From Pantoea sp. Cy-639 (GTDB lineage Bacteria > Pseudomonadota > Gammaproteobacteria > Pseudomonadales > Pseudomonadaceae): a stretch of 64,000 nucleotides of DNA. The position numbers and the translations under genes were made by a program. Of the stretch, positions 1 to 8,826 are shown piece by piece (the stretch's first letter is position 1; the number at the start of each line of letters is the position of its first letter). Below the pieces are notes generated by a model. The model did not search any database and was not told the DNA's origin. It saw only the letters and a program-made list of their open reading frames with translations. Location of the stretch: the NCBI RefSeq assembly GCF_011752525.1, contig NZ_VWXI01000007.1:124001-188000 (forward strand). The letters are read 5' to 3'.

Positions 1-1
1 C

Positions 2-217
2 TACTGCATGCGCGCCAAGTACCTGCTCGAGAGCAAGGGCGTGGCGTTCGAAGAGATCAAGGTCGACGGCAAGCCTCAGGTGCGCGCCGAAATGAGCCAG
101 AAGGCCGGACGCACTTCGGTGCCGCAGATCTGGATCGGCAGCACGCACGTCGGTGGATGCGATGACCTCTATGCCCTGGAGCGCGCCGGCAAGCTCGACG
201 CGCTGCTGGCGGCCTGA
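2..217 (+). CDS. grxC: Glutaredoxin 3, 5'-truncated by window edge
   Basis: Partial small thiol-disulfide oxidoreductase that reduces protein disulfides and glutathione mixed disulfides in the cytoplasm. The window opens inside the active-site CPYC motif: the first readable residues are YCMRAK, which follow the catalytic Cys in this family. The GSH-binding loop TSVPQIWIG with its cis-Pro and the GGCDDLYALE segment are present, and the C-terminus is intact. Roughly the first dozen residues lie upstream. It is followed after 39 bases by secB, the usual Pseudomonas order. The first internal ATG at position 8 is not the real start because the catalytic motif lies before it. Confidence 0.93.
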   Translation, partial: YCMRAKYLLESKGVAFEEIKVDGKPQVRAEMSQKAGRTSVPQIWIGSTHVGGCDDLYALERAGKLDALLAA

Positions 218-256
218 TTCGCTCTGCATTTGAAAACCTTAGGAAAAGGATCTGCC

Positions 257-742
257 ATGACCGAGCAACAGAACAACGGCGCTGCCGCTGAAGACAACGC
301 ACCACAATTCTCCCTGCAGCGCATCTACGTGCGCGATCTGTCGTTCGAGGCGCCGAAAAGCCCGCAGATCTTCCGCCAGCAGTGGGAACCGAGCGTCTCG
401 CTGGACCTGAACACCCGTCAGAAAGGCCTGGAAGGCGACTTCCACGAAGTGGTGCTGACCCTGTCGGTCACTGTCAAGAACGGTGACGAAGTGGCGTTCA
501 TCGCTGAAGTGCAACAGGCGGGCATCTTCCTGATCTCCGGTCTGGATGCCACTTCGATGAGCCACACCCTTGGCGCGTTCTGCCCGAACATCCTGTTCCC
601 GTACGCCCGCGAGACCCTGGACAGCCTGGTGACCCGTGGTTCGTTCCCGGCCCTGATGCTGTCGCCGGTCAACTTCGACGCTCTGTACGCGCAAGAGATG
701 CAGCGCATGCAGGAAGCCGGCGAGCTGCCGACCGTACAGTAA
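257..742 (+). CDS. secB: Protein-export chaperone SecB
   Basis: SecB (161 aa) is a tetrameric cytoplasmic chaperone that keeps preproteins unfolded and hands them to SecA for Sec export. The protein shows the family signature [19 protein letters not shown] near the N-terminus and a C-terminal [16 protein letters not shown] region that contacts SecA. The ATG at 257 is chosen over an upstream in-frame codon at 230 because it is preceded by an AGGAAAAGGA ribosome site and gives the usual family length. It follows grxC and ends at a strong intrinsic terminator. Confidence 0.97.
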   Translation: MTEQQNNGAAAEDNAPQFSLQRIYVRDLSFEAPKSPQIFRQQWEPSVSLDLNTRQKGLEGDFHEVVLTLSVTVKNGDEVAFIAEVQQAGIFLISGLDATSMSHTLGAFCPNILFPYARETLDSLVTRGSFPALMLSPVNFDALYAQEMQRMQEAGELPTVQ

Positions 743-756
743 TTCTGCGGTCATCG

Positions 757-785
757 AAAAAGCGCCTTTCGGGGCGCTTTTTTTG
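757..785 (+). terminator. Intrinsic terminator after secB
   Basis: A GC-rich hairpin (AAGCGCC, loop TTTC, GGGGCGCTT) is followed by a run of T residues. It lies 15 bases after the secB stop and before the convergent trmL gene, so it ends the grxC-secB transcript. Confidence 0.9.
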
Positions 786-816
786 TGCCGCTTGTCCTGG
801 CTGGTCCCGCGATGGC

Positions 817-1278
817 TCAACTGCCGGCAAAGCCCTGCTGGCGCCAGGCCTCGTACACTGTCACCGCCACAGTGTTGGACAGGTTCAGGCTACGGCATCC
901 CGGCCGCATCGGCAGGCGCAGGCGCTGCTCGGCAGGCAGGCTGTCCAGTACGTCGGCAGGCAGGCCGCGGCTCTCGGGGCCGAACAAGAAGGCATCCCCC
1001 GGTTGATACTCGACTTCATGGAATGGGTGCGAGCCCTTGGTGGTGAAGGCGAACAGCCGCGGCTGGCCGAGGCTCTCCAGGCAGGCGGCGAGGCTCTCGT
1101 GGCGCTTGAGCGTGGCATACTCGTGGTAGTCCAGCCCCGCGCGGCGCAGGCGCTTGTCGTCCAGTTCGAAGCTGATGGGCTCGATCAGGTGCAGGGCGCA
1201 GCCGCTGTTGGCGCACAGGCGGATGATGTTGCCGGTATTCGGCGGAATTTCTGGTTGAAAAAGGATGACGTGAAACAT
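817..1278 (-). CDS. trmL: tRNA (cytidine(34)-2'-O)-methyltransferase TrmL
   Basis: A 153-aa SPOUT-family enzyme that 2'-O-methylates the wobble base of tRNA-Leu isoacceptors using S-adenosylmethionine. Seen in the sequence: N-terminal [20 protein letters not shown], the central FGPESRGLP knot motif, and the C-terminal [24 protein letters not shown]-binding knot. All are diagnostic for the TrmL/YibK group and the length is normal. An in-frame extension to 1545 was rejected because homology begins at this ATG. Its start codon overlaps that of the divergent gene at 1277 through a shared CATG. Confidence 0.95.
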   Translation of the reverse strand: MFHVILFQPEIPPNTGNIIRLCANSGCALHLIEPISFELDDKRLRRAGLDYHEYATLKRHESLAACLESLGQPRLFAFTTKGSHPFHEVEYQPGDAFLFGPESRGLPADVLDSLPAEQRLRLPMRPGCRSLNLSNTVAVTVYEAWRQQGFAGS

Positions 1279-1714
1279 GCACGGCTCCAAGCGTGAAGAT
1301 GACGAGCATTCTACCCCCGAACCCGACCCGCGTTCGAAGGCCTGGCCGCGGGTGCTGCTGTCGCTGGCGATCTTCGGCATGCTCGTGGGCCTGATGATCG
1401 GCCGCTTGACCGCGCCTGACGAGCGCGTGCTGGAGCAGGTCGAGGTGGTCCAGGACGGTCTCGACCTATGGTTCAACGAAGAGCCGCAACTGCATGGCGA
1501 GAACGTCGAGGGCACCGTGGCGGTGGTGTTCCAGGCCGAGGGCAAGGTGGCGCGGGGTCAGTTGATGTTGCAGGGCAAGCCGGTGAGCTGGCGCTTGCAG
1601 AAGAGCGATGAAGGCTTGCTGCTGACCTTGGTTGCCGCCCGCCCACTGCGCGGCGAGTGGGCCGGCGCAGAAACGGCGGGGCGCTGGAAGGTGCAGGTGA
1701 GGCTACACGAATAA
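1277..1714 (+). CDS. Conserved hypothetical membrane-anchored protein
   Basis: A 145-aa protein of unknown function. A charged N-terminus (about 20 residues) is followed by one hydrophobic segment at about residues 25-44 ([20 protein letters not shown]), then an acidic region and a beta-rich C-terminal domain ending at KVQVRLHE. This predicts a single-pass inner-membrane protein with the C-terminal domain in the periplasm. By position it matches the hypothetical gene next to ntrC in other pseudomonads. Its ATG overlaps the trmL ATG on the other strand, so the two genes must share a very short divergent control region or start inside each other's 5' end. Confidence 0.75.
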   Translation: MHGSKREDDEHSTPEPDPRSKAWPRVLLSLAIFGMLVGLMIGRLTAPDERVLEQVEVVQDGLDLWFNEEPQLHGENVEGTVAVVFQAEGKVARGQLMLQGKPVSWRLQKSDEGLLLTLVAARPLRGEWAGAETAGRWKVQVRLHE

Positions 1715-1765
1715 AAGAGGGGATTTCCCGGCCTGCCTGTACCGAGGTCCCCAAAACTGGAGATG
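1711..1765 (-). ncRNA. nrsZ: Putative NtrC/sigma54-dependent small RNA (NrsZ-like)
   Basis: No coding frame is evident here. A sigma54 promoter (1776-1792) predicts a start near 1765 on the minus strand. About 13 bases later begins an imperfect hairpin (GGGGACC-T-CGG, loop, CCGGG-AAA-TCCCC; 1752-1719) followed by TCTTTTAT, giving a transcript of about 55 nt. NtrC-like sites lie upstream. Known background: in P. aeruginosa the nitrogen-regulated sRNA NrsZ lies between ntrC and its neighbouring hypothetical gene, depends on NtrC and RpoN, and has short units of about 60 nt. The identity with NrsZ is inferred from location and control signals, not from an alignment. Confidence 0.6.
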
Positions 1766-1775
1766 CCAGGGTCAT

Positions 1776-1792
1776 TGCAGGTGCCGTGCCAG
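1776..1792 (-). promoter_or_regulatory. Sigma54 (-24/-12) promoter of putative sRNA
   Basis: The minus strand reads CTGGCACGGCACCTGCA. This keeps the TGGCACG -24 block, the GG-N10-GC spacing and a TGC -12 block of the RpoN consensus TGGCACGNNNNTTGCA. It points away from ntrC and fires into the predicted 55-nt sRNA. Confidence 0.75.
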
Positions 1793-1852
1793 TTTTACTG
1801 GCATGCAAATGCAGGGGATTGCCGGCGCCTGCAGCGATACCTGTGGTTTTTT

Positions 1853-1889
1853 TGCTTCTTCATGGTGCAAGTGGCGCGTAAGCGGTGCA
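1853..1889. promoter_or_regulatory. Two NtrC-like enhancer sites upstream of the sRNA promoter
   Basis: Positions 1853-1869 read TGCTTCTTCATGGTGCA, with a perfect right half of the NtrC consensus TGCACCA-N3-TGGTGCA. Positions 1873-1889 end in CGGTGCA, a second good half site. Their centres are about 96 and 116 bases upstream of the predicted sRNA start, a normal enhancer distance. The left halves are degenerate, so binding strength is uncertain. Confidence 0.55.
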
Positions 1890-1896
1890 TGAAGCG

Positions 1897-1952
1897 ATCG
1901 CGGGGCAAGTCCGTTCGCACACCAATGGTGTTGATCAGGCTTGCCCCGCGAG
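1897..1952. repeat. REPIN (inverted REP pair)
   Basis: Two inverted copies of CGCGGGGCAAG (1899-1909) and CTTGCCCCGCG (1940-1950) flank a short loop, the standard P. putida REP doublet. It lies just downstream of the ntrC stop and could form a 3' hairpin on the ntrBC transcript. Confidence 0.8.
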
Positions 1953-1970
1953 ACGTTTCAACGTCAGGGC

Positions 1971-3403
<1,433 letters not shown>

Positions 3404-3407
<4 letters not shown>

Positions 3408-4489
3408 GGGGCGATGGCTCCTTGTTCCAGGGGCAGGTAGATCGAGAACGCGGTATGCCCGGGGTGGCTCTCGCATTCGATCAGGCCCTGGTGCTGGCTG
3501 ATGATGTTCTGGGTGATGGCCAGGCCCAGCCCGGTGCCGTCCGGGCGGCCGCTGACCATGGGATAGAAGAGGGTGTCCTGCAGTTCGGCGGGGATGCCTG
3601 GGCCGTTGTCGACGATCTCGACCCGCGCCACCAGGCGATGACGCACGTGGCCGATGGTGAACTGGCGCACCGCGCGGCTGCGCAGGGTGATACGTCCCAG
3701 GCGCAGCTCGTTCTGCCCGCCGATGGCCTGCATGGCGTTGCGCACGATATTGAGCACGGCCTGGATCATCTGCTCGGGGTCGACCAGCACGTCCGGCAGG
3801 CTCGGGTCGTAGTCGCGGACCAGGGTGATACCACCTTGGCTTTCTGCCTCGACCAGGCTGCAGACGCGCTCCAGCACCTCGTGGATATTGGTCATGGCCA
3901 GCGCCGGCAGCTTGTTCGAGCCGAGCATGCGGTCGACCAGGTTACGCAGCCGGTCGGCTTCCTCGATGATCACGTTGGTGTAGTCGCGCAGGCCGTCCTC
4001 GGGCAGTTCGCGGGCCAGCAACTGCGCCGCGCCGCGGATTCCCCCGAGCGGGTTCTTGATCTCGTGGGCCAGGCCGCGCACCAGCATCTTGGTGGTTTCC
4101 TGCTTGCTCAGCTGGGCTTCTTCCTTGGTGATGCGCAGCAGGCGATCGCGGGGGTGCACCTCCAGCAGCAGCAAGGTCTGGCCTTGGTGCAGGATCGGTG
4201 TGACGGCATAGTCGACAGTGAGGGGCTGGCCGGTCAGCGAGGTCAACTGAGCTTCGCGCTTGGTGAACGGGTGTGCCTGTTCCACCGCCTGGCGCAGCGA
4301 GTTGAGCGCCTCGGCCGACTCGGTGAACAGTTCGCTGATGAACTGCCCATGGCTGCGCTGGCCGCTGACGGCGAGGAGCATCTCCGCAGCGGGGTTCATG
4401 TACTCCAGGCGCAGTTCGCCATTGAGCAGCAGGGTGGCTGTGGTCAGGTTGTCCAGGAGCAGACGGTGCTGAGCATCGCTGATGGTCAT
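3404..4489 (-). CDS. ntrB: Nitrogen sensor histidine kinase/phosphatase NtrB
   Basis: A 361-aa soluble sensor kinase that phosphorylates or dephosphorylates NtrC under PII control. Domains: N-terminal PAS (about 10-110), a dimerisation/phosphoacceptor helix with GLAHEIKNPLGG (His is the phosphorylation site), and an ATPase domain with the N box, DNGPGIP (G1) and GTGLGLAI (G2). The protein has no membrane segments, as expected. The ATG at 4489 (MTISDAQHRLLLDN) gives the normal family length; upstream in-frame codons to 4549 lack support. It is the first gene of the ntrBC pair and has an NtrC site upstream. Confidence 0.97.
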
Positions 4490-4718
4490 AAGGCGTCGTT
4501 GACCTCTTTTGGCACATTGGCGTCCCTGCCACTGAAGAAGGGCGCGCACGGATGACGTGCTGGATGCGATGAAAATGCAAGAAGCAAACCAAGGCTCCGA
4601 AAAGAAGCGGAAATTCCAGAGAAAGACCTGGGACTGCGCGATTTCGGCCCAGAAAACCTGGGTTTATCGATTCTTGTAAACCAGATTGGCTGCACGATCG
4701 AGCGCTGAGGCCTGAAAG

Positions 4719-4735
4719 TGCACCATTATGGAGCA
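4719..4735. promoter_or_regulatory. Near-perfect NtrC operator upstream of ntrB
   Basis: TGCACCATTATGGAGCA differs by one base from the NtrC consensus TGCACCA-WWW-TGGTGCA. On the minus strand the site contains CATAAT, a possible -10 box, so binding by NtrC-P could block an ntrB promoter. Repression of ntrBC by its own product is known in enterics and pseudomonads. Confidence 0.8.
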
Positions 4736-4743
4736 TAGGGTGG

Positions 4744-5286
4744 TCAGCGCACTTTGCACAGCTGCGTGGTGGCGCGAACCAGGGCAAGGTGGCGGACGGC
4801 ATCATGGGTGCGTTGTTGCAGCGCCGCAGCCAGTTGGTCGGCGCAATCGTCCGGCGCACTCTGGTCGAAGCGGGCGAGGGCGCTCAGCAACTGTTCCTGC
4901 AACTGGTCCAGTGCCGGGCGAATGTCATTCCCCAGGTCACGGCGGGGCAGGTCAGGTGAGCGCTTGGCGCGGCGCCAGTTGTCGAGCAGGTGATATTGCA
5001 GGAGTTTGTTGGCCTCGATCTGGTCGGCGAAGAAGCCTTCGGCACGTTCAGGGGCCAGCTGGTAGTCCGCCGCTGCCTGGCGAGCGTCGCTCAGGACCTG
5101 GTGTTCACGGGCGCTGGCTTGTACTGGCTGTTGTCGATCCCATTTGTGCAATGCGACTGCCTCGGCGAGGTCCAGGCGGCGTTCGATGGTGGTTAGCAGC
5201 GGGTCCAGGGCAGGGTGGGTAGCGGGTGGTGTGGCGCAACCTGTCACGGCGGCGCAGCAGGTCAAGGCGAGGAGTGTGATACGCAT
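4744..5286 (-). CDS. aroQ: Secreted (periplasmic) chorismate mutase, AroQ gamma class
   Basis: A 180-aa exported AroQ-type chorismate mutase converting chorismate to prephenate outside the cytoplasm. The N-terminus is a signal peptide ending at VTGCATPP, which fits either cleavage or lipid attachment at Cys. The helical core shows the gamma-class pattern: IERRLDLAEAVALHKW, then AREHQVLSDA and AEGFFADQIEANKLLQY, carrying the conserved Arg, Lys, Glu/Gln active-site positions, followed by a second helical half. It lies alone between ntrB and glnA. Assignment is from family pattern; the cellular role of exported mutases is still unclear. Confidence 0.8.
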   Translation of the reverse strand: MRITLLALTCCAAVTGCATPPATHPALDPLLTTIERRLDLAEAVALHKWDRQQPVQASAREHQVLSDARQAAADYQLAPERAEGFFADQIEANKLLQYHLLDNWRRAKRSPDLPRRDLGNDIRPALDQLQEQLLSALARFDQSAPDDCADQLAAALQQRTHDAVRHLALVRATTQLCKVR

Positions 5287-5374
5287 GGTGATCTCCTAGG
5301 AAAGGTCGCGTCGAGTGTCGTCGCTGAATCGGTGATCGCGGATAAGCATTTTCCTTTGTTGATGGGTGAAAATA

Positions 5375-5402
5375 GAAACGGCCTCCCGAGGGAGGCCGTT
5401 TC
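5375..5402 (-). terminator. Intrinsic terminator of glnA
   Basis: The 28 bases form a near-perfect inverted repeat (GAAACGGCCTCCC / GGGAGGCCGTTTC) beginning 17 bases after the glnA stop on the minus strand, followed by TATTTTC. It isolates glnA from the downstream aroQ gene. Confidence 0.9.
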
Positions 5403-5419
5403 AGTGCAGCGGGATCAGA

Positions 5420-6826
5420 TCAGCAGCTGTAGTACAGCTCGTACTCCAGTGGGTGCACGAAGGTGCGGACCTTGATCTCTTCTTCGCTCTTCAGTTCGAT
5501 GAAGGCATCGATGAAGTCGTCGGAGAACACGCCGCCCTTGGTCAGGAACGCACGGCCTTTGTCCAGCTCTTCCAGGGCCTCTTTCAGGCTGCCGCAAACC
5601 TGCGGAATGTCCTTGGCCTCTTCTGGCGGCAGGTCGTACAGGTTCTTGTCGGCAGCATCGCCTGGGTGGATCTTGTTCTGGATGCCGTCCAGGCCGGCCA
5701 TCAGCAGGGCAGCGAAGGCCAGGTACGGGTTGGCCGACGGGTCCGGGAAGCGCGCTTCGATACGGCGTGCTTTCGGGCTGCCGACGTAGGGGATGCGGAT
5801 CGAGGCGGAGCGGTTGCGTGCCGAGTAGGCCAGCATGACCGGGGCTTCGAAACCTGGGACCAGACGCTTGTAGGAGTTGGTCGACGGGTTGGTGAAGCCG
5901 TTCAGGGCCTTGCCGTGCTTGATGATGCCGCCGATGAAGTACAGGGCGGTGTCGGACAGACCGGCATAGCCTTCGCCGGCGAAGGTGTTCTTGCCGTCTT
6001 TCCAGATCGACATGTGCACGTGCATGCCCGAACCGTTGTCGCCGTACAGGGGCTTGGGCATGAAGGTGGCGGTACGGCCGTAAGCGTCGGCAACGTTGTG
6101 CACGACGTATTTCAGGGCCTGCACTTCGTCAGCCTTCTTCACCAGGGTGTTGAACTTGACGCCGATTTCGTTCTGGCCGGCAGTCGCCACTTCGTGGTGG
6201 TGAACTTCGACGGTCTGACCCATTTCTTCCAGTGCATTGCACATGGCGGTACGGATTTCGTGGTCGTGGTCGAACGGCGGAACCGGGAAGTAGCCGCCTT
6301 TGACGCCTGGGCGGTGGCCTTTGTTGCCGCCTTCCACGTCAGCGTCGGACATCCACGAGCCTTGCTCGGAGAAGATCTTGAACATCGAGCCGGAGATGTC
6401 CGACTTGAACTTCACTTCGTCGAAGATGAAGAACTCAGGCTCCGGGCCTGCGAACACGGTGTCACCGATGCCGGTGCTCTTGAGGTACTCTTCGGCGCGC
6501 TTGGCGATGCCGCGCGGGTCACGATCGTAGCCCTGCATGCTCGACGGGTCGACGATGTCGCAGGTGATGATCAGGGTCGGTTCTTCGGTGAACGGATCCA
6601 GCACGGCGGTCTCATCGACCGGCATCAGGATCATGTCGGAGGCTTCGATGCCTTTCCAGCCAGCGATGGAGGATCCGTCGAACATCTTGCCGACTTCGAA
6701 GAAGTCTTCGTCCAGGCCATCGCGCGCCGGCATGGTCACGTGATGCTGAACGCCTTTGGTGTCCGTGAAACGCAGATCAATCCACTTGACGTCATGATCT
6801 TTGATGAGTTGAACCGACTTCGACAT
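5420..6826 (-). CDS. glnA: Glutamine synthetase type I
   Basis: A 468-aa dodecameric enzyme making glutamine from glutamate, ammonia and ATP, the main route of ammonia assimilation. Seen: N-terminal beta-grasp domain, the metal-binding FDGSSIAGW segment, the ATP-binding [10 protein letters not shown] signature, and the adenylylation loop [10 protein letters not shown] with Tyr at about residue 397. The start at 6826 ([13 protein letters not shown]) has a good CGGAGG ribosome site; the longer open frame to 7048 runs through the promoter. Expression is expected to depend on NtrC and sigma54 from the upstream sites, with activity set by adenylylation of the Tyr. Confidence 0.98.
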   Translation of the reverse strand: MSKSVQLIKDHDVKWIDLRFTDTKGVQHHVTMPARDGLDEDFFEVGKMFDGSSIAGWKGIEASDMILMPVDETAVLDPFTEEPTLIITCDIVDPSSMQGYDRDPRGIAKRAEEYLKSTGIGDTVFAGPEPEFFIFDEVKFKSDISGSMFKIFSEQGSWMSDADVEGGNKGHRPGVKGGYFPVPPFDHDHEIRTAMCNALEEMGQTVEVHHHEVATAGQNEIGVKFNTLVKKADEVQALKYVVHNVADAYGRTATFMPKPLYGDNGSGMHVHMSIWKDGKNTFAGEGYAGLSDTALYFIGGIIKHGKALNGFTNPSTNSYKRLVPGFEAPVMLAYSARNRSASIRIPYVGSPKARRIEARFPDPSANPYLAFAALLMAGLDGIQNKIHPGDAADKNLYDLPPEEAKDIPQVCGSLKEALEELDKGRAFLTKGGVFSDDFIDAFIELKSEEEIKVRTFVHPLEYELYYSC

Positions 6827-6923
6827 ATTGTCCTCCGGATGGTCTAGGGCGCTTGGCCGCGGCCCTGGAAAAAGGGTGTCGCCGGGCGCGGATAGTCGGC
6901 CAAGCTTACCTGCCTCACAAGAG

Positions 6924-6940
6924 AGCAAATTGCATGCCAG
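6924..6940 (-). promoter_or_regulatory. Sigma54 promoter of glnA
   Basis: The minus strand reads CTGGCATGCAATTTGCT, matching the RpoN consensus TGGCACGNNNNTTGC with one change and correct GG-N10-GC spacing. The predicted transcription start is near 6913, leaving a leader of about 87 bases. Confidence 0.85.
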
Positions 6941-7013
6941 TGCTCGAAAATGGCGAGGCGGGGACAAAATCCGGCGCTGACGGGCATTTGGTGCGGGTGC
7001 TGATGCTGGCGGC

Positions 7014-7028
7014 GCACTCATATGATGC
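7014..7028. promoter_or_regulatory. NtrC site 1 of glnA (centre about -108)
   Basis: GCACTCATATGATGC fits GCACC-N5-GGTGC with two changes and sits inside a larger palindrome GGCGCA...TGCGCC (7011-7031). The centre is about 108 bases upstream of the predicted glnA start. Confidence 0.7.
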
Positions 7029-7043
7029 GCCCTGGGATTTAAT

Positions 7044-7059
7044 TGCACTATTTTGGTGC
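7044..7059. promoter_or_regulatory. NtrC site 2 of glnA (centre about -139)
   Basis: TGCACTATTTTGGTGC matches the NtrC consensus TGCACCAWWWTGGTGC with one mismatch in the core. It lies 31 bases, three helical turns, from site 1, reproducing the -108/-140 enhancer pair known at E. coli glnA. Confidence 0.85.
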
Positions 7060-7080
7060 GTTACTGAAAGGTGCAGGCCG

Positions 7081-7126
7081 TATCGCGGGGCGGTGATTGG
7101 CGTGGGAGCGGGCTTGCTCCGCGATA
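7081..7126. repeat. REPIN between glnA and thiI
   Basis: TATCGCGGGG at 7081 and GGGAGCGGGCTTGCTCCGCGATA at 7104-7126 form an inverted REP pair. It separates the glnA enhancer from the thiI promoter. Confidence 0.65.
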
Positions 7127-7167
7127 AGGCCGGTAGAGGCAACATAATTCGCACCGGCTGTACAAAA

Positions 7168-7199
7168 TTGGTCAAAAGCTGAGCAATTTCCGCTATAAT
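7168..7199 (+). promoter_or_regulatory. Probable sigma70 promoter of thiI
   Basis: A perfect TATAAT (7194-7199) lies about 45 bases before the thiI ATG. The best -35 candidate, TTGGTC at 7168, has a 20-base spacer, so the -35 element is weak. Confidence 0.5.
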
Positions 7200-7244
7200 T
7201 CGCGCCCCCTATTTTCGGCAGGCCCTGCGCGCGCTGTTAACCCA

Positions 7245-8699
7245 ATGAAACTTATCGTCAAAGTCTTCCCAGAGATCACCATCAAGAGCCGGCCGGTGCG
7301 CAAGCGCTTCATCCGCCAGCTCGGCAAGAACATCCGCGTCGTGCTCAAGGACCTCGATCCCGAGCTCGTGGTCGATGGTGTCTGGGACAATCTCGAGGTG
7401 GTCACCCGCGTCGAGGACGAGAAGATTCAGCGCGAAATGATCGAGCGCCTCACCTGCACCCCGGGTATCACCCACTTCCTGCAGGTCGAGGAGTACCCGC
7501 TGGGCGACTTCGACGACATCGTCGCCAAGTGCAAGCACCATTTCGGTCACCTGCTGGCCGGCAAGCGCTTCGCCGTGCGCTGCAAGCGTGGTGGCCACCA
7601 TGACTTCACCTCGATGGATGTCGACCGTTATGTCGGCAGCCAGTTGCGCCAGCAGTGCGGCGCTTCCGGCATCGACCTGAAGAACCCGGAAGTCCTGGTC
7701 CGCATCGAAGTCCGCGACCAGCGCCTGTACGTCGTGCACAACCAGCACAACGGCATCGGCGGTTACCCGCTGGGTGCCCTGGAGCAGACCCTGGTGCTGA
7801 TGTCCGGTGGTTTCGACTCCACCGTGGCGGCATACCAGATGATGCGCCGCGGTCTGATGACCCACTTCTGCTTCTTCAACCTCGGTGGCCGTGCCCACGA
7901 ACTGGGCGTGATGGAAGTTGCCCACTACCTGTGGAAGAAGTTCGGCAGCAGCCAGCGCGTGCTGTTCATCAGCGTGCCGTTCGAGGAAGTGGTCGGCGAG
8001 ATCCTCAACAAGGTCGACAACAGCTACATGGGCGTGACCCTCAAGCGCATGATGCTGCGCGCCGCCGCGCGCATGGCCGAGCGCCTGGAGATCGACGCCC
8101 TGGTCACCGGCGAGGCGATCTCCCAGGTTTCCAGCCAGACCCTGCCGAACCTGTCGATCATCGATTCGGCCACCGACAAGCTGGTACTGCGCCCGCTGCT
8201 GGCCAGCCACAAGCAGGACATCATCGACCAGGCCTACGCGATCGGCACCGCCGACTTCGCCAAGCACATGCCGGAATACTGCGGCGTGATCTCGGTGAAT
8301 CCGACCACCCATGCCAAGCGTCACCGCATGGAGCATGAAGAGAAACAGTTCGAGATGGAGGTCCTGGAGCGAGCCATCGAGCGCGCCAAGTTCATCTCCA
8401 TCGACCATGTGATCGACGAACTGGGCAAGGACATCGAAGTCGAGGAAGTGGGCGAGGCGCTGCCTGGCCAGATCGTCATCGACATTCGTCACCCCGATGC
8501 CCAGGAAGACGAACCTCTGGTGCTGGACGGAATCGAAGTCCAGGCCATGCCGTTCTACGCCATCAACAGCAAGTTCAAGCATCTGGACGCCAATCGCCAG
8601 TACTTGCTGTATTGCGACAAAGGTGTGATGAGCCGCTTGCACGCACACCACCTGCTCAGTGAGGGACATGCCAATGTGCGTGTTTATCGTCCGACATAA
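7245..8699 (+). CDS. thiI: tRNA 4-thiouridine synthase ThiI
   Basis: A 484-aa enzyme that adenylates and thiolates U8 of tRNA and, in many bacteria, supplies sulfur for thiazole synthesis. Domains: N-terminal ferredoxin-like region plus THUMP (about 1-165), PP-loop ATPase with SGGFDS (about residue 186), and a C-terminal rhodanese domain with the persulfide Cys at about 457 ([10 protein letters not shown]). The presence of the rhodanese domain shows this is the long ThiI form. The ATG begins [15 protein letters not shown], typical of the family. It is monocistronic, with typA 127 bases downstream. Confidence 0.97.
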   Translation: MKLIVKVFPEITIKSRPVRKRFIRQLGKNIRVVLKDLDPELVVDGVWDNLEVVTRVEDEKIQREMIERLTCTPGITHFLQVEEYPLGDFDDIVAKCKHHFGHLLAGKRFAVRCKRGGHHDFTSMDVDRYVGSQLRQQCGASGIDLKNPEVLVRIEVRDQRLYVVHNQHNGIGGYPLGALEQTLVLMSGGFDSTVAAYQMMRRGLMTHFCFFNLGGRAHELGVMEVAHYLWKKFGSSQRVLFISVPFEEVVGEILNKVDNSYMGVTLKRMMLRAAARMAERLEIDALVTGEAISQVSSQTLPNLSIIDSATDKLVLRPLLASHKQDIIDQAYAIGTADFAKHMPEYCGVISVNPTTHAKRHRMEHEEKQFEMEVLERAIERAKFISIDHVIDELGKDIEVEEVGEALPGQIVIDIRHPDAQEDEPLVLDGIEVQAMPFYAINSKFKHLDANRQYLLYCDKGVMSRLHAHHLLSEGHANVRVYRPT

Positions 8700-8826
8700 G
8701 ACGCCAGGGCTGTATGGCGGCAGCATCCGCCATCGCCCTCCCGACCATCGGGCCCGCTGAGCCTCAAACCGTACATATTCGCCGCCTACACTGGTGGCAA
8801 CCGAATCCTCTGATCGAGATACAGTT

